The notes below the pieces were generated by a model that made no database searches, had not been told where the DNA came from, and worked only from the letters and a program-made list of their open reading frames with translations. A program made the translations under genes and the position numbers. From NCBI RefSeq assembly GCF_018614655.1, contig NZ_JAGGOG010000013.1, positions 248,001 through 312,000 on the forward strand: DNA of 64,000 nt. Reading direction: 5' to 3'. The stretch's first letter is position 1, and the number at the start of each line of letters is the position of its first letter. Positions 1 through 10,666 of the stretch are shown piece after piece. Origin of the DNA: Pseudomonas fluorescens (lineage in GTDB: Bacteria; Pseudomonadota; Gammaproteobacteria; Pseudomonadales; Pseudomonadaceae).

Positions 1-890
1 ACGGTCTCGATGATGTTGGCGCCGGACTGGCGGTTGATCACCAGCAGTACCGCCGAATCATTGTTGAAGAAACCACTGTTGTAGCGGTCTTCGACGCCGT
101 CGCTGATTTTCGCCACATCACTCAGACGCAACGCCGCGCCGTCCTGGTAGCGAATCAACAGCGGTTCGTAGTCCTTGGCCTTTTCCAACTGGTCGTTGGC
201 CTGGATCTGCCAGTTGCGCTGGCTGTCTTCCAGGGAACCTTTTGGTCGACGCACGTTGGCGTTGGCGATGGTGTTACGTACATCGTCCAGGGCTACGCCG
301 TACTGGTCGAGCGCCTTGGGCTCCAGCTCGATACGTACCGCCGGCAATGAGCTGCCGCCGATCTGCACTTCACCGACGCCCGGCACCTGGGACAGGCTTT
401 GGGAGAGGATGGTGGAGGCCAGGTCGTAAAGCTGGCCCTTGGGCAGCACGTCCGACGTCAGCGACAGCACCATGATCGGCGCCTGGGACGGGTTGATCTT
501 CTTGTAGGTGGGCATGCTGCGCATGCCGCTGGGCAGCAGGTTGCGCGAGGCGTTGATTGCGGCCTGCACTTCCCGCGCGGCACCGTTGATATCCCGCCCG
601 GAGTCAAACGCCAGGATGACCCGGGTCGAGCCTTGGCTCGACGAGCTGCTCATGGTGGTGATACCGGCAATTGCGCCGAAGGATCGCTCCAGCGGCGTGG
701 CCACTGTGGACGCCATTACTTCAGGGCTGGCGCCGGGCAAGCTGGCTTGCACGACAATTACCGGGAAGTCGATTTGCGGCAGCGGTGACACCGGCAGCAA
801 ATTGAAACTGACGCCCCCCAACAGCATGATCGCCAGGCTCAGCAGCATGGTGGCTACCGGCCGGCGAATGAAAGGTCCGGACAGGTTCAT
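1..890 (-). CDS. muxC: RND efflux pump inner-membrane subunit MuxC/MdtC, 3' part outside window
   Basis: The N-terminal ~296 residues of a second RND proton antiporter; the gene runs off the left edge. RND subunits of the MuxB/MuxC (MdtB/MdtC) type assemble together and export drugs across the envelope through a periplasmic adaptor and an outer membrane channel. The start [15 protein letters not shown] is the usual first transmembrane helix, followed by porter-domain sequence with LPGASPEVM and the [12 protein letters not shown] segment. It closely parallels the upstream muxB product, as expected for duplicated pump subunits. The ATG overlaps the muxB stop as ATGA (887-890), which implies translational coupling. 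The outer membrane partner (OpmB type) is probably further left; that is inference. Confidence 0.9.
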   Translation of the reverse strand, partial: MNLSGPFIRRPVATMLLSLAIMLLGGVSFNLLPVSPLPQIDFPVIVVQASLPGASPEVMASTVATPLERSFGAIAGITTMSSSSSQGSTRVILAFDSGRDINGAAREVQAAINASRNLLPSGMRSMPTYKKINPSQAPIMVLSLTSDVLPKGQLYDLASTILSQSLSQVPGVGEVQIGGSSLPAVRIELEPKALDQYGVALDDVRNTIANANVRRPKGSLEDSQRNWQIQANDQLEKAKDYEPLLIRYQDGAALRLSDVAKISDGVEDRYNSGFFNNDSAVLLVINRQSGANIIET

Positions 891-3800
891 GGCTCAACCG
901 GCTCCAGACGCTCGGGCTGTTTGCCCCAGCGACGGCCCAGGCGATCGAAGTACAGGTAGATCACCGGGGTGGTAAACAACGTCAGGACCTGACTCAACAG
1001 CAACCCGCCCACCATCACCAGGCCCAGGGGCTGGCGCAGTTCAGCACCGGAGCCTGTGGCCAGCATCAAGGGCACCGCACCGAACAGCGCGGCCAGGGTG
1101 GTCATCAGGATTGGCCGGAAGCGCAACAGCGCCGCCTGGTAGATAGCCGTCTGCGGGTCCAGGCCCTGGTTGCGCTCGGCGTCGAGGGCGAAGTCGATCA
1201 TCATGATCGCGTTCTTCTTGACGATACCGATCAGCAGGATGATGCCGATAATGGCGATCATCCCCAGGTCATTGCCGCTGATCAGCAGGGCCAGCAAGGC
1301 CCCCACCGCTGCCGATGGCAAGGTCGACAGGATGGTAATGGGGTGGATGTAACTCTCGTAGAGCACACCCAGCACGATGTACATGGTCACCACCGCCGCC
1401 AGGATCAACAGCAAGGTGCTCGACAGCGATGCTTCGAACGCCTGGGCCGCGCCCTGGAATTGGGTCTGTACGCCCACCGGCATGCCGATGTCTTTCTGGG
1501 TCTGGTTGATCAGCTCGACGCCCTTGCCCAGCGCCACGCCGGGCGCCAGGTTGAACGACATCATCACCGCCGGGAACTGGCCGATATGGGCGATTGCCAA
1601 CTGCGCCTGACGCTGCTCCACATGGGCCAGGCTCGACAGCCGCACCTGCCCGCCGTCGGTGGTTTTCACGTGGATCTGGTTCAGTGCATCCGGGCCCAGG
1701 GTTTCCCCGGACTGAGCCTGCAACACCACGCGGTATTGGCTGGCCTGGGTGTAGATGGTGGAAATCTGCCGCTGGCCGAAAGCGTCGTACAGCGCGTCGG
1801 TGATGGTCGAGACCGATACGCCGAGGCGCGAGGCAGCGTCACGGTCAATCACCAGATACACCTGCAAGCCTTTGTCTTGCAGGTCGCTGGCCACGTCGGT
1901 GAGTTCCGGCAACTGGCTGAGGGCATGCACCAGCTTGCCGCTCCATAGGGCCAGCAACTCGGCATCCGGTGAAGACATGCTGAACTGGTACTGGGTACGA
2001 CTGACGCGGTCTTCGATGGTCAGGTCCTGCACCGGCTGCATGAACAGGCGGATGCCCACCAGTTTGTCGAGCTCCGGTTGCAGGCGTGTGATGATCTGCG
2101 CCGCGCTCAAGTCCCGCTGGTTGTGGGGCTTGAGGTTGATCAGCAAGCGACCGCTGTTGAGGGTGGCGTTATCGCCATCGACACCAATATAGGACGACAA
2201 GCTCTGGACCGACGGATCCGCCAGGATAACCTTCGCCAGTTCCTGCTGGCGCTGGCTCATGGCGGCGAAGGAAATGGATTGCGGTGCTTCGGAAATGCCC
2301 TGGATCACGCCAGTGTCCTGCACCGGGAAGAAGCCCTTGGGCACCACCAGGTACAGCACCACCGTCAGGCCCAGGGTAGCGACGGCCACCAACAAGGTCA
2401 GCGGCTGGTGCTTAAGCACCCATTGCAATTTGCGTCCGTAGGCTTCGATCAGCCAGTCGATCCAGGCACCGCTGGCCTTGTAGAAGCGGCCTTGCTCTTC
2501 TTCCTTGGGTTCGCGCTTGAGCAAACGGGCGCACATCATCGGCGTCAGGGTCAGTGACACCACCAGGGAAATCAGGATCGCCACCGCCAGAGTGATAGCG
2601 AATTCACGGAACAACCGCCCGACCACGTCCGCCATAAACAGCAGCGGAATGAGTACCGCAATCAGCGACAGGGTCAGGGAAATCAGCGTGAACCCTATCT
2701 GCTTGGCGCCCTTGAGCGCAGCGTTCAGCGGTGTCTCGCCTTCCTCGATATAGCGGGAAATGTTCTCCAGCATCACGATGGCGTCGTCCACCACAAAACC
2801 GGTGGCAATGGTCAAGGCCATCAGCGTCAGGTTGTTGACCGAGAAGCCGGCCAGGTACATCACGCCAAAGGTACCCACCAGCGACAGCGGCACGGCGATG
2901 GACGGGATGATGGTGGCGCTGAAGCGACGCAGGAACAGGAACGTCACCATCACCACCAGGGCGATGGCGATCAGCAATTCGTGTTGTACGTCCGTGACCG
3001 AGGCGCGGATGGTCTGGGTACGGTCGGTGAGTACCGTCACATCCAGGCCGGCCGGCAGGTTATCGGTAATGCTCGGTAGCAGCGCCTTGATCCGGTCGAC
3101 CACCTCGATCACGTTGGCGCCGGGCTGGCGCTGGATATTCAGCAGCACGGCCTGGTTTTCATTGGCCCAGGCAGCAAGGCGCTCGTTTTCCGCACCGTCG
3201 ACGATCTGTGCCACGTCCTTGAGACGCAGCGGTGCGCCGTTGTTGTAGGCGAGGATCAGCTCAGCGTATTGCTCGGGCGAGACCAACTGGTCGTTGGCGT
3301 CGAGCATCGAGACCCGGGTCGGGCCGTCGAAGTTGCCCTTGGGCTGGTTGACGTTGGACGCGCCAATCAAGGTGCGCACATCCGACAGGTTCAAGCCATT
3401 GGCCGCCAGGGCCTCTGGGTTGACCTTGATGCGTACCGCCTGGCGCTGGCCACCGGCGATGCTGACCATGCCGACGCCGCTGATCTGGGCGATTTTCTGC
3501 GCCATGCGGGTGTCGACCAAGTCATTGAGCTTAGGCAACAACATGGTTTTTGAGGTGATGGCCAGGGTCAGCACCGGGGTGTCCGCCGGGTTGACCTTGT
3601 TGTACACCGGTGGAGCGGGCAAGTCCTTGGGCAACAGGTTGGTGGCGGCGTTGATGGCGGCTTGCACCTGTTGCTCGGCGACATCCATGTTGATGTCGAG
3701 GTTGAAGCGCAGGGTCAGCACTGATGCGCCGCCGGAACTGGTGGACGCCATCTGGGTCAGACCCGGCATCTGCCCGAACTGGCGCTCCAGCGGCGCGGTC

Positions 3801-3988
3801 ACTGCACTGGTCATCACGTCCGGGCTGGCGCCGGGGTACAGGGTCATGACCCGAATGGTCGGGTAATCCACCTGAGGCAAGGCCGAAACCGGCAGCAGGC
3901 GGTAGGCGATCACACCGGCCAGGACAATGGCCAGCATGCTCAGGGTGGTGGCTACCGGGCGAAGGATGAACAGACGCGAGAGGTTCAT
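887..3988 (-). CDS. muxB: RND efflux pump inner-membrane subunit MuxB/MdtB
   Basis: A full-length RND transporter of 1033 residues, the normal family size. It couples proton influx to export of drugs in the inner membrane. The N-terminus [15 protein letters not shown] forms the first membrane helix; the first periplasmic porter loop contains [14 protein letters not shown]; the transmembrane-4 segment [14 protein letters not shown] holds the paired aspartates of the proton relay; a second block of membrane helices ends near residue 1010. It overlaps muxA upstream and muxC downstream by 4 bases each, so the three form one tightly coupled operon. Two different RND subunits in one operon distinguish it from AcrB/MexB systems and support the MdtABC/MuxABC assignment. 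Confidence 0.93.
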   Translation of the reverse strand: MNLSRLFILRPVATTLSMLAIVLAGVIAYRLLPVSALPQVDYPTIRVMTLYPGASPDVMTSAVTAPLERQFGQMPGLTQMASTSSGGASVLTLRFNLDINMDVAEQQVQAAINAATNLLPKDLPAPPVYNKVNPADTPVLTLAITSKTMLLPKLNDLVDTRMAQKIAQISGVGMVSIAGGQRQAVRIKVNPEALAANGLNLSDVRTLIGASNVNQPKGNFDGPTRVSMLDANDQLVSPEQYAELILAYNNGAPLRLKDVAQIVDGAENERLAAWANENQAVLLNIQRQPGANVIEVVDRIKALLPSITDNLPAGLDVTVLTDRTQTIRASVTDVQHELLIAIALVVMVTFLFLRRFSATIIPSIAVPLSLVGTFGVMYLAGFSVNNLTLMALTIATGFVVDDAIVMLENISRYIEEGETPLNAALKGAKQIGFTLISLTLSLIAVLIPLLFMADVVGRLFREFAITLAVAILISLVVSLTLTPMMCARLLKREPKEEEQGRFYKASGAWIDWLIEAYGRKLQWVLKHQPLTLLVAVATLGLTVVLYLVVPKGFFPVQDTGVIQGISEAPQSISFAAMSQRQQELAKVILADPSVQSLSSYIGVDGDNATLNSGRLLINLKPHNQRDLSAAQIITRLQPELDKLVGIRLFMQPVQDLTIEDRVSRTQYQFSMSSPDAELLALWSGKLVHALSQLPELTDVASDLQDKGLQVYLVIDRDAASRLGVSVSTITDALYDAFGQRQISTIYTQASQYRVVLQAQSGETLGPDALNQIHVKTTDGGQVRLSSLAHVEQRQAQLAIAHIGQFPAVMMSFNLAPGVALGKGVELINQTQKDIGMPVGVQTQFQGAAQAFEASLSSTLLLILAAVVTMYIVLGVLYESYIHPITILSTLPSAAVGALLALLISGNDLGMIAIIGIILLIGIVKKNAIMMIDFALDAERNQGLDPQTAIYQAALLRFRPILMTTLAALFGAVPLMLATGSGAELRQPLGLVMVGGLLLSQVLTLFTTPVIYLYFDRLGRRWGKQPERLEPVEP

Positions 3989-5292
3989 GCGCCGCCCTTT
4001 TGCGCCTTGCCGGTATCAGCCGGGCCTTGCGGCGCCTTGGCTGCCGGTTGGCCCTGGAGGTGTTCAGTCGGCGTGGTCGGGACCTCGCTGCTGTCGTTGA
4101 CCACTTCGATCTCGCTGCCGTCCTTCAAGCGGTCGGTGCCTTCCAGTACCACCCGGTCGCCAGCGGCCAGGCCTTCCTTGATCACGGTGTTTTCACCGTC
4201 GCTGTCACCAATCACCAGCGGGCGAATCTTGACCTTCTTGTCACCGTCGAGGGCGTAGACGAAGGTACCGTTGTTACCAAACTGGATCGCGGCTGAAGGT
4301 GCCAGCACCACGTTATGCAGGGTATCGGCCAGCAGGTGCACATTGACGAACTGGTTGGGGAACAGCACCTGGTCCTGGTTATCGAAGCGTGCCTTGAATT
4401 TCAGGGTGCCGGTGGTCACGTCAATCTGGTTGTCCAGACTTTGCAGCACGCCAGTGGCCTGGCGTTTGACGTCGCCACGGTCCCAGGCTTCCACCGGCAG
4501 CTTGTTGCCGCCACGGTAGCGAGTGAGCACGACGCCCAAGGTGGTTTCCGGCAGGGTGAAGGCCACGCTGATAGGCTGGGTCTGGGTGATCACGGCCAGG
4601 GCGGTGGTGTCATTGGCGGCGACAAGGTTGCCGACGTCCAGTTGGCGCAGGCCTACACGCCCGGCAATCGGCGCACGGATCCTGGTGAAGTCGAGGTTGA
4701 GCTTGGCGTCATCCACCGCGCCCTGGTTGGTCTTCACCGTGCCCTGGTATTGCAGGACCAGCGCTTCAGCGGTGTCCAGGGTTTGCTTGGCGATACTGTC
4801 TTGCGCATACAGGTCACGATAGCGCTGAACGTCAACCTGGGCGTTTTTCAACTGGGCCTGGTTCTGCAACAACGTGCCCTGGGCCTGGAGCAAGGCGTTC
4901 TGGTAGCTGCGCGGGTCGATTTCTGCCAGCAGGTCCCCAGCCTTTACCATCTGCCCTTCCTCGAAGGCAATCTTGACCAACTCCCCCGCCACGCGGCTGC
5001 GCACGTTGATCGTGTTCAACGCCGTCACCGTACCCAGGGCCTTGTAGTACACCGGAAACTCTCCCAACACCGCCGGCGAAACGCGCACCGGCACCGGGCC
5101 GGTCGAGCCGCCGAAGCCAGGGCGCATCATGCCCGACTTGCCAGCATGCCCGGCGGGCGTCTTCTCGGTGCTGTCTTTATGGCTGCCAGGCCAGAATTTC
5201 CAGCACAGGCCGGCAATCACCAGCAGGACGAGCAAGCCGAACAGCCAGCGGCGGGAGTTACGGGGGGTGGATTGCATGGATTGATCAACCAT
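3985..5292 (-). CDS. muxA: RND efflux periplasmic adaptor MuxA/MdtA
   Basis: The membrane-fusion (HlyD-like) adaptor of 435 residues that bridges the inner-membrane RND pump and the outer membrane channel. A short cytoplasmic stretch is followed by one N-terminal hydrophobic anchor ([16 protein letters not shown], about residues 14-30). Then come the lipoyl half-motifs ([20 protein letters not shown] and [15 protein letters not shown]) flanking an alpha-helical hairpin, then beta-barrel segments. The C-terminus is rich in Pro, Gln and Lys. An alternative ATG, six codons in (MQSTPRN), is equally plausible. It is first in the operon, and the 232 bases to tpx must hold the promoter. Confidence 0.92.
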   Translation of the reverse strand: MVDQSMQSTPRNSRRWLFGLLVLLVIAGLCWKFWPGSHKDSTEKTPAGHAGKSGMMRPGFGGSTGPVPVRVSPAVLGEFPVYYKALGTVTALNTINVRSRVAGELVKIAFEEGQMVKAGDLLAEIDPRSYQNALLQAQGTLLQNQAQLKNAQVDVQRYRDLYAQDSIAKQTLDTAEALVLQYQGTVKTNQGAVDDAKLNLDFTRIRAPIAGRVGLRQLDVGNLVAANDTTALAVITQTQPISVAFTLPETTLGVVLTRYRGGNKLPVEAWDRGDVKRQATGVLQSLDNQIDVTTGTLKFKARFDNQDQVLFPNQFVNVHLLADTLHNVVLAPSAAIQFGNNGTFVYALDGDKKVKIRPLVIGDSDGENTVIKEGLAAGDRVVLEGTDRLKDGSEIEVVNDSSEVPTTPTEHLQGQPAAKAPQGPADTGKAQKGGA

Positions 5293-5439
5293 TGGGCGCG
5301 AGAGCTTCTTCTTTGGGAGGCTGAAAGATAAGCACTGGAGCGCTGTAAGAAAAGCGCCTTTACCGGCTATTTACCTTTGGACTTACAACTTTTCACTTTT
5401 GCAGTTGAAACTTCAGTGTCCCGGCTAAGCCGCTGAACC

Positions 5440-5472
5440 GTAAATAAAAACGGCCTGGACTAGGCCAGGCCG
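5440..5472 (-). terminator. Rho-independent terminator of tpx
   Basis: Arms CGGCCTGG (5451-5458) and CCAGGCCG (5465-5472) form a GC-rich hairpin with a 6-base loop. On the minus strand it is followed by TTTTTATTTA. It lies about 50 bases after the tpx stop. Confidence 0.8.
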
Positions 5473-5524
5473 CAATCATGCATCAAACGTGTTACTGCAA
5501 AACGACAGTCATGCGCAGTAATCG

Positions 5525-6025
5525 TTACTTCAAAACAGCCAGGGCCGCTTCGTAGTTTGGTTCTTCGGCGATTTCCTTGACCAGTTCGCTGTGCAGCACG
5601 TTGTCGTTTTCATCCAGTACGACGACGGCGCGGGCGGTCAGGCCCTTGAGTGGACCATCAGCGATGGCCACGCCGTAGTTTTCGATGAACTCGGTGCCAC
5701 GCAGGGTCGACAGGTTCTTCACGTTTTCCAGGCCTTCGGCACCACAGAAACGCGCCTGGGCGAAGGGCAGGTCAGCGGAGATGCACAGTACAACGGTGTT
5801 GGCCACGTCGTTGGCCTGGGTGTTGAACTTGCGCACGGAGGTCGCGCAGGTCGGGGTGTCGACGCTTGGGAAGATGTTCAGCACTTTGCGCTTGCCGGCA
5901 AAGCTGGCCAGGGTAACGTCCGACAGATCGCCGGCAACCAGGGAAAAGGCTGGCGCCTTGGAACCGGCTTGCGGCAGTTGGCCATTGACTTGGACAGGGT
6001 TGCCTTTAAGGGTGACTTGAGCCAT
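5525..6025 (-). CDS. tpx: thiol peroxidase (Tpx), 2-Cys peroxiredoxin
   Basis: A thioredoxin-dependent lipid and hydrogen hydroperoxide reductase of 166 residues, the standard Tpx length. The peroxidatic cysteine sits in [13 protein letters not shown] (Cys60) and the resolving cysteine in [12 protein letters not shown] (Cys94), the spacing typical of atypical 2-Cys Tpx. The frame is open 35 codons further upstream, but the ATG at 6025 ([11 protein letters not shown]) matches the family N-terminus. It is transcribed alone: a terminator follows and the upstream neighbour is divergent. Upstream of it are two 15-base direct repeats (6075-6089 and 6105-6119). Confidence 0.95.
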   Translation of the reverse strand: MAQVTLKGNPVQVNGQLPQAGSKAPAFSLVAGDLSDVTLASFAGKRKVLNIFPSVDTPTCATSVRKFNTQANDVANTVVLCISADLPFAQARFCGAEGLENVKNLSTLRGTEFIENYGVAIADGPLKGLTARAVVVLDENDNVLHSELVKEIAEEPNYEAALAVLK

Positions 6026-6208
6026 GAACGGATTCCTCATACAGGTTTTGGTAGAACGAATTCGAGAGGCCGAAGTTAAACACAAAGTGCTGCGCGGACC
6101 TACGGTCAAACACAAATTGTCATGGTCCATGCCGCAACGCGAGAACCGGGCCGCTGTGGTTTAATTGCGGCGCTTTTTGCCCTGCCCTTATTAAGGAACG
6201 CTTTTTTG

Positions 6209-7498
6209 ATGAATCAGCCCACCACCAAAGTCCTGGTTATTGGTTATGTCTGGCCAGAACCCCGCTCCTCGGCAGCCGGTGGCCATATGATGCAGATTCT
6301 GCAGAGCTTCCTCGATCAGGGCTGGGACGTCACCTTCAGCAGCCCGGCGACCGTTGGCGAACACAAGGCCGACTTGCCGGCGCTGGGCATTCGCGAATGC
6401 GCCATCGAGCTTAATAACAGCAGCTTCGACGACTTCATCCGCACACTGGCCCCGGACATCGTGCTGTTCGACCGTTTCATGATGGAAGAACAATTCGGCT
6501 GGCGGGTGGAGAAACAGTGCCCCGACGCGTTGCGAGTGCTGGAAACGTCGGACTTGCAAAGCCTTCGCGATGCCCGCCAGCAGCGCCTCAAGGAATACCT
6601 TAAACACAAGCCCGAGGCGGATGACTTTAGCCCGGTGTTCTGCGAAGCATTGGACGAAGAGTTCCAGTTGATGGCTGAAAGTGATTTGGCCAAACGTGAG
6701 ATCGCGGCCATTTATCGCTGTGACATCAACCTGATGATCTCCAATGTGGAAATCCAGTTGCTGACCGAGCACTTCAAGGTCCCCGCTGCCCTCCTCCACT
6801 GGTGCCCGCTGATGGTTGAAGCGCCGGCCGCCGCCTTCGCGCCGTTTGAGGATCGGGCGCATTTCCTGAGCATTGGTAACTTTCGCCACGCCCCCAACTG
6901 GGATGCGGTGCTGTGGATGAAGAACAGTGTCTGGCCGCTGATCCGCCAGCAACTGCCGGGCGCGCAACTGCATGTTTACGGGGCCTACACTCCGCCCAAG
7001 GCCACGGCATTGCACAACCCGGCCCAGGGTTTTCATGTGATGAACTGGGCCGAAGACGCCCTGCAGGTAATGACCGCTGCACGCATCTGCCTCGCACCGT
7101 TGCGCTTTGGCGCCGGGATCAAGGGCAAGTTGGTGGACGCGATGCTCTGCGGCACACCCAACGTCACCACGCCGATCGGCGCCGAAGGAATGGGCGACGA
7201 TCAGCCATGGCCCGGAGCAATCGAGCGCAGTGCCAGTGCCTTGGCGGCCGCGGCGGTTGCCTTGTATCAGGACCCGGACGGCTGGTCCCGGGCCCAGGAA
7301 AACGGCCGCAGCCTGTTGGCTCGCCGGTACGCCCAGGAAGTCCACGGTCCGGCGCTGGTGGAGCGTCTGGAGCAATGCCGCAGCCAGTTGGCTGAACATC
7401 GACGCAACAATTTCACCGGCAGCATGCTGCGCCATCACCTGCACAAAAGCACCCAGTACATGGCGCAATGGATCGAGGCGAAAAACCGCAGCGTTTAA
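6209..7498 (+). CDS. glycosyltransferase, GT-B fold (GT1/GT4-like)
   Basis: A cytoplasmic glycosyltransferase of 429 residues. The N-terminal half opens with KVLVIGYVWPEPRSSAAGGH, a Rossmann-like strand plus glycine-rich acceptor loop seen in GT4 enzymes. The C-terminal half has the nucleotide-sugar region LSIGNFRHAPNWDAV ... CLAPLRFGAGIKGKLVDAM ... CGTPNVTTPIGAEGM, the usual donor-binding signature with a conserved Glu. The ATG at 6209 has AAGGAA ten bases upstream; the frame is open further 5' to 6122 but without a ribosome site. The acceptor cannot be read from the sequence, and no surface-polysaccharide cluster surrounds it. Confidence 0.8.
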   Translation: MNQPTTKVLVIGYVWPEPRSSAAGGHMMQILQSFLDQGWDVTFSSPATVGEHKADLPALGIRECAIELNNSSFDDFIRTLAPDIVLFDRFMMEEQFGWRVEKQCPDALRVLETSDLQSLRDARQQRLKEYLKHKPEADDFSPVFCEALDEEFQLMAESDLAKREIAAIYRCDINLMISNVEIQLLTEHFKVPAALLHWCPLMVEAPAAAFAPFEDRAHFLSIGNFRHAPNWDAVLWMKNSVWPLIRQQLPGAQLHVYGAYTPPKATALHNPAQGFHVMNWAEDALQVMTAARICLAPLRFGAGIKGKLVDAMLCGTPNVTTPIGAEGMGDDQPWPGAIERSASALAAAAVALYQDPDGWSRAQENGRSLLARRYAQEVHGPALVERLEQCRSQLAEHRRNNFTGSMLRHHLHKSTQYMAQWIEAKNRSV

Positions 7499-7579
7499 CC
7501 GTATAAACAGCAGGTGCTGGCGAGGTAGCAGGTAAAGGGGGCATTATCCTTTTGGCAACCACCATAAAGCGACTGCAGC

Positions 7580-8485
7580 ATGACCCGAGCAGCGAGAATC
7601 ACCGATCCTTCTTATGAGTTGATGGACGACCACAACGGCCTGTCCATCATCTATCGCCAACACGGCTTCCCGTGCCCGTTGGTGCGCTGGCATTTCCACA
7701 AGGAATACGAACTGCATTTGATCGTTGCCAGCTCGGGCAAGGTGTTTATCGGCGACTACATCGGCAACTTTTATCCGGAGAGTTTATTTCTCACCGGCCC
7801 CAACCTCCCCCATAACTGGATCAGTCAGGTGGCGGAAGATGAGGTGGTGCCCAAGCGCGACATGTTGGTGAACTTCACCGATGAGTTACTGGAAAGCGGC
7901 AGTCATATTTTCACCGAACTCAAGACCTTGGCCCCGCTGCTGGAGCGGGCCCAATATGGCATTGAGTTCCGCTGCAAACACACCATCGCCCAGGCCATGA
8001 CTTTGATGCAACGCATCGAAGACGCCAGGGGCATGGCGCGCCTCGGCCACTTCTTTATCCTGATGGAGGTGCTCGGCGCCTGTGAGGATTACCAGTTGCT
8101 GTCCGATGTGACCACACCGCAACTGGCCGATGAACACAGCATCGACCGCACTAACCGGGCGGTGAACTATATCTTTGCCCATTACGCGCGGGAGTTGTCC
8201 CTGGAGGAAGTGGCGGAGTATTTGGGGATGAAGCCCACTTACTTCTCCCGTGTGTTCAAGCAGGCTACCGGGCGGACGTTTATCGAGTTCGTCAATCGGT
8301 TGCGGATCAGTAAATCCTGCGAGTTGTTGGCTGATGGCGATAAAGCAGTGACGGATGTGTGTTTTGAGTCGGGGTTTAATAATATTTCAAACTTTAATCG
8401 GCGCTTTCAGCAACTCAAGGGAATGACGCCTTCGCACTATCGGCGGTTGGCGGTGCAGCGGTTGACTGAGCAGAATCTCGCTTAG
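7580..8485 (+). CDS. AraC-family transcriptional regulator (cupin plus double HTH)
   Basis: A 301-residue AraC/XylS regulator. The N-terminal ~150 residues form a cupin-like sensor (RWHFHKEYELHLIVASSGKVFIGDYIG, then LFLTGPNLPHNW), typical of regulators sensing small sugars or polyols. The C-terminal ~100 residues hold two helix-turn-helix units: LSLEEVAEYLGMKPTYFSRV and VTDVCFESGFNNISNFNRRF. The overall form resembles the MtlR-like group of fluorescent pseudomonads, but no mannitol or sorbitol genes lie nearby, so its target is unknown. It stands alone between the glycosyltransferase and a convergent lipoprotein gene. Confidence 0.85.
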   Translation: MTRAARITDPSYELMDDHNGLSIIYRQHGFPCPLVRWHFHKEYELHLIVASSGKVFIGDYIGNFYPESLFLTGPNLPHNWISQVAEDEVVPKRDMLVNFTDELLESGSHIFTELKTLAPLLERAQYGIEFRCKHTIAQAMTLMQRIEDARGMARLGHFFILMEVLGACEDYQLLSDVTTPQLADEHSIDRTNRAVNYIFAHYARELSLEEVAEYLGMKPTYFSRVFKQATGRTFIEFVNRLRISKSCELLADGDKAVTDVCFESGFNNISNFNRRFQQLKGMTPSHYRRLAVQRLTEQNLA

Positions 8486-8492
8486 TTTTTTG

Positions 8493-8528
8493 GGTGTATA
8501 CCCGTTTTTCTGGTAACGGATATACACC
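8493..8528. terminator. inverted repeat between convergent genes, possible terminator
   Basis: GGTGTATA (8493-8500) plus CCGTT pair with AACGG plus TATACACC (8521-8528), with one mismatch. It lies between two convergent genes, where a bidirectional terminator is expected, but neither strand has a clear following U tract. Confidence 0.4.
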
Positions 8529-8552
8529 TCAACGTCCCCCAACATTAACCGC

Positions 8553-9224
8553 TTACTTACCTTTGAGTTTGACGTAAGACTGGTGCAGATCCGAAGCCCA
8601 ACCATCAATCACACTCTTCACATCATCCGCCTTCATCACCTGCGAATCATTTGCCAGCGGCTTGCCGGTACCTTTACGCACCACCTGAGCAACCACCTTG
8701 CCACTGTCACCATCAAGGAACTGCGCCTCAGTGCCCAAGGTCGTTTCCTGATCACGAATCCCGGCCCCCGTACTCACCGCAGCGGCCACCAGCGCAACAG
8801 GAATGAATTCATAAGGCTTGAGGCTTTCGGTCTTGCTGCTGACAGCTGTGATCGCCGCCCGCACCACAATCACCCCAGGACCCGGCGCGTTGGCCAGCGG
8901 CAGCGACCTGACCAACTCACGCTCGAGCGCCTGGTTGTAGTAGTTGTTGATGCCTTGCAGCGTACTTTCGGGAATCCTGGTAGTGGCTTGAGGCTTGGGG
9001 AAGAACTGAGTGGGTTCGATGTACACCGAGGTGTAGCGGTTGAGGTTCAGATTGGGATCAACCCATCGCATCACTTGCGCGCCCGACGGTGATTTGGCTT
9101 CCTTCAAATGGCTGTAGTCCGAGAGAAACCCGGAATACTCGTCCGGCTGCGTCACCTTGCTGGAACACCCCACTACACCAACCGAGGCAATGCACAACGT
9201 GCTGATCATTAGCCCTAGCTTCAT
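8553..9224 (-). CDS. DUF3313-like outer membrane lipoprotein
   Basis: A secreted lipoprotein of about 223 residues. The N-terminus MKLGLMISTLCIASVGVVGC is a lipoprotein signal ending in the lipobox VVGC, so the mature protein starts at Cys. The body (SGFLSDYSHLKE, RYTSVYIEPTQFF, VVRAAITAVSSKT, then a Gly/Ala-rich hydrophobic stretch and TLGTEAQFLDGDSGKVVAQVV) matches the pattern of DUF3313 proteins, whose role is unknown. Of two adjacent ATGs, 9224 is better spaced from the AAGGAG site. It is a single gene facing the AraC regulator. Confidence 0.8.
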   Translation of the reverse strand: MKLGLMISTLCIASVGVVGCSSKVTQPDEYSGFLSDYSHLKEAKSPSGAQVMRWVDPNLNLNRYTSVYIEPTQFFPKPQATTRIPESTLQGINNYYNQALERELVRSLPLANAPGPGVIVVRAAITAVSSKTESLKPYEFIPVALVAAAVSTGAGIRDQETTLGTEAQFLDGDSGKVVAQVVRKGTGKPLANDSQVMKADDVKSVIDGWASDLHQSYVKLKGK

Positions 9225-9343
9225 CATGGAACTCCTTGGCAGTCATCATCGAAACACCGAGCTATAGGTATAGCCAACTCTGGGGAAAAAGCGCTTTGCG
9301 CGTTGCACGTACGGCGCATTTGACGCGTGATCCCGGGCTGACC

Positions 9344-9838
9344 TTAACCGCGCTCGCGGGGAATCAGGCTCTGTAGCTGCAAGGCCAGGAAGTTGGCATC
9401 AAAGGCGAAGGTGTCCGGGTCTTTCAGTCCGTTGGTTTTCTTCCACTGCCAGTCGTTCTTGCCTGGCAGCAACACCAGGGAAATGCTGCCGTAGCGGGCA
9501 GCGGTCAGGCCCATCACCGCCAACGAAATCAGACCACCGGCGCCCATTACGTCCGGCACGAACTCCACCGGTTTGCCCGCGATGTGGATGGTCAGCTTCT
9601 CGGTCTTGAAGGTTGATGTTTCCACCGGCACGCTGGGGCCAGACGCCACATAGGCTTCACGCTGCACTTCCAGCAGGCCGACGCTTTTAACCGGCTCCAG
9701 CCATTGCTCGATCTGGCCGAACAGTTCCGTGATTTTCTGCGCCCAGTGCGCGGACTGCACCTCGAACTGCTGCTGTTTGTGCGCTTCGCTGTCGGCGTAA
9801 TGACGAAGCATCTCGCCCAGTTGCTGTACATCGTCCAT
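9344..9838 (-). CDS. hypothetical cytoplasmic protein, 164 aa
   Basis: I do not recognise this family. The start MDDVQQLGEMLRHYADSEAH has GAGGAA nine bases upstream; the longer frame toward 10225 runs antisense into the racemase gene and is rejected. The N-terminal third is helical and charged. The rest looks like mixed beta strands (LTIHIAGKPVEFVPDV, GSISLVLLPGKNDWQWKKT). There is no signal peptide and no convincing membrane helix, although GAGGLISLAVMGLTA is mildly hydrophobic. It is divergent from the racemase gene with about 125 bases between. Confidence 0.6.
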   Translation of the reverse strand: MDDVQQLGEMLRHYADSEAHKQQQFEVQSAHWAQKITELFGQIEQWLEPVKSVGLLEVQREAYVASGPSVPVETSTFKTEKLTIHIAGKPVEFVPDVMGAGGLISLAVMGLTAARYGSISLVLLPGKNDWQWKKTNGLKDPDTFAFDANFLALQLQSLIPRERG

Positions 9839-9964
9839 TGCGGTGTTCCTCGGGTAACCCTGACTGCGAACAACCAGCATGGCAGATGCGGCACCAACAC
9901 GTATGACTAACGTATCGGTCTTGGGTAATGTGTACCTTTCGCCCACCTGCTTCAGGAGCATCGC

Positions 9965-10666
9965 ATGCGCACCATCGGCCTTATCGGCGGCATGAGCTGG
10001 GAGTCCAGCGCCGAGTATTACCGGATCATCAACCAGCAGGTCCGCGATCGCTTGGGGCCGCTGCGTTCGGCGCAAATACTGATGTACAGCGTGGACTTCG
10101 GCCCGGTGGAACAGGCCCAGCACGCCGGTCGCTGGGATGACGCGGCGCTGATTCTGGAAGATGCCGCACGCCGGCTGCAATCGGGCGGCGCCGAATGCGT
10201 GGTGCTGTGTACCAATACCATGCACCTGGTGGCGCCTCAGATTGAGGCCGCGGTATCAATTCCGTTTCTGCATATTGCAGACGCTACCGTCGCTGCGGCT
10301 ATCGAGGCAGGCACGCTCACGGTGGGTCTGCTGGGCACCGCGTTCACCATGGAACAAGACTTTCTCAAGTCTCGCCTCACCGCCCAGGGGTTGACCGTGT
10401 TGATACCGGACGTGGATGAGCGCCAGACCGTGCACCGGATCATTTATGAAGAGCTGTGTGTCGGGGTGATCAGCGAAGCGTCACGCCAGGCATACCTGCG
10501 GGTGATCAACTCCCTGGCTGCTCGCGGCGCCCAGGCGATCATCCTCGGCTGCACGGAAATCAGCCTGCTGATCAAACCGGAACACAGCGACCTGCCGCTG
10601 CTGGACACCACCGAGCTGCATGCGCAGGCTGCGGTGGCGTTTGCCTTGGAAGCTCAGGCGGTCTGA
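9965..10666 (+). CDS. aspartate/glutamate racemase family protein
   Basis: A 233-residue cofactor-independent amino-acid racemase-like protein. The N-terminal GLIGGMSWESSAEYYR is the typical start of the YgeA/aspartate-racemase group. The two catalytic cysteines of the fold are visible in ECVVLCTNTMH and in IILGCTEISLLI. Members racemise Asp, Glu or other polar amino acids; the substrate cannot be predicted. Its 3' end overlaps the convergent acetyltransferase gene by 13 bases. Confidence 0.85.
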   Translation: MRTIGLIGGMSWESSAEYYRIINQQVRDRLGPLRSAQILMYSVDFGPVEQAQHAGRWDDAALILEDAARRLQSGGAECVVLCTNTMHLVAPQIEAAVSIPFLHIADATVAAAIEAGTLTVGLLGTAFTMEQDFLKSRLTAQGLTVLIPDVDERQTVHRIIYEELCVGVISEASRQAYLRVINSLAARGAQAIILGCTEISLLIKPEHSDLPLLDTTELHAQAAVAFALEAQAV

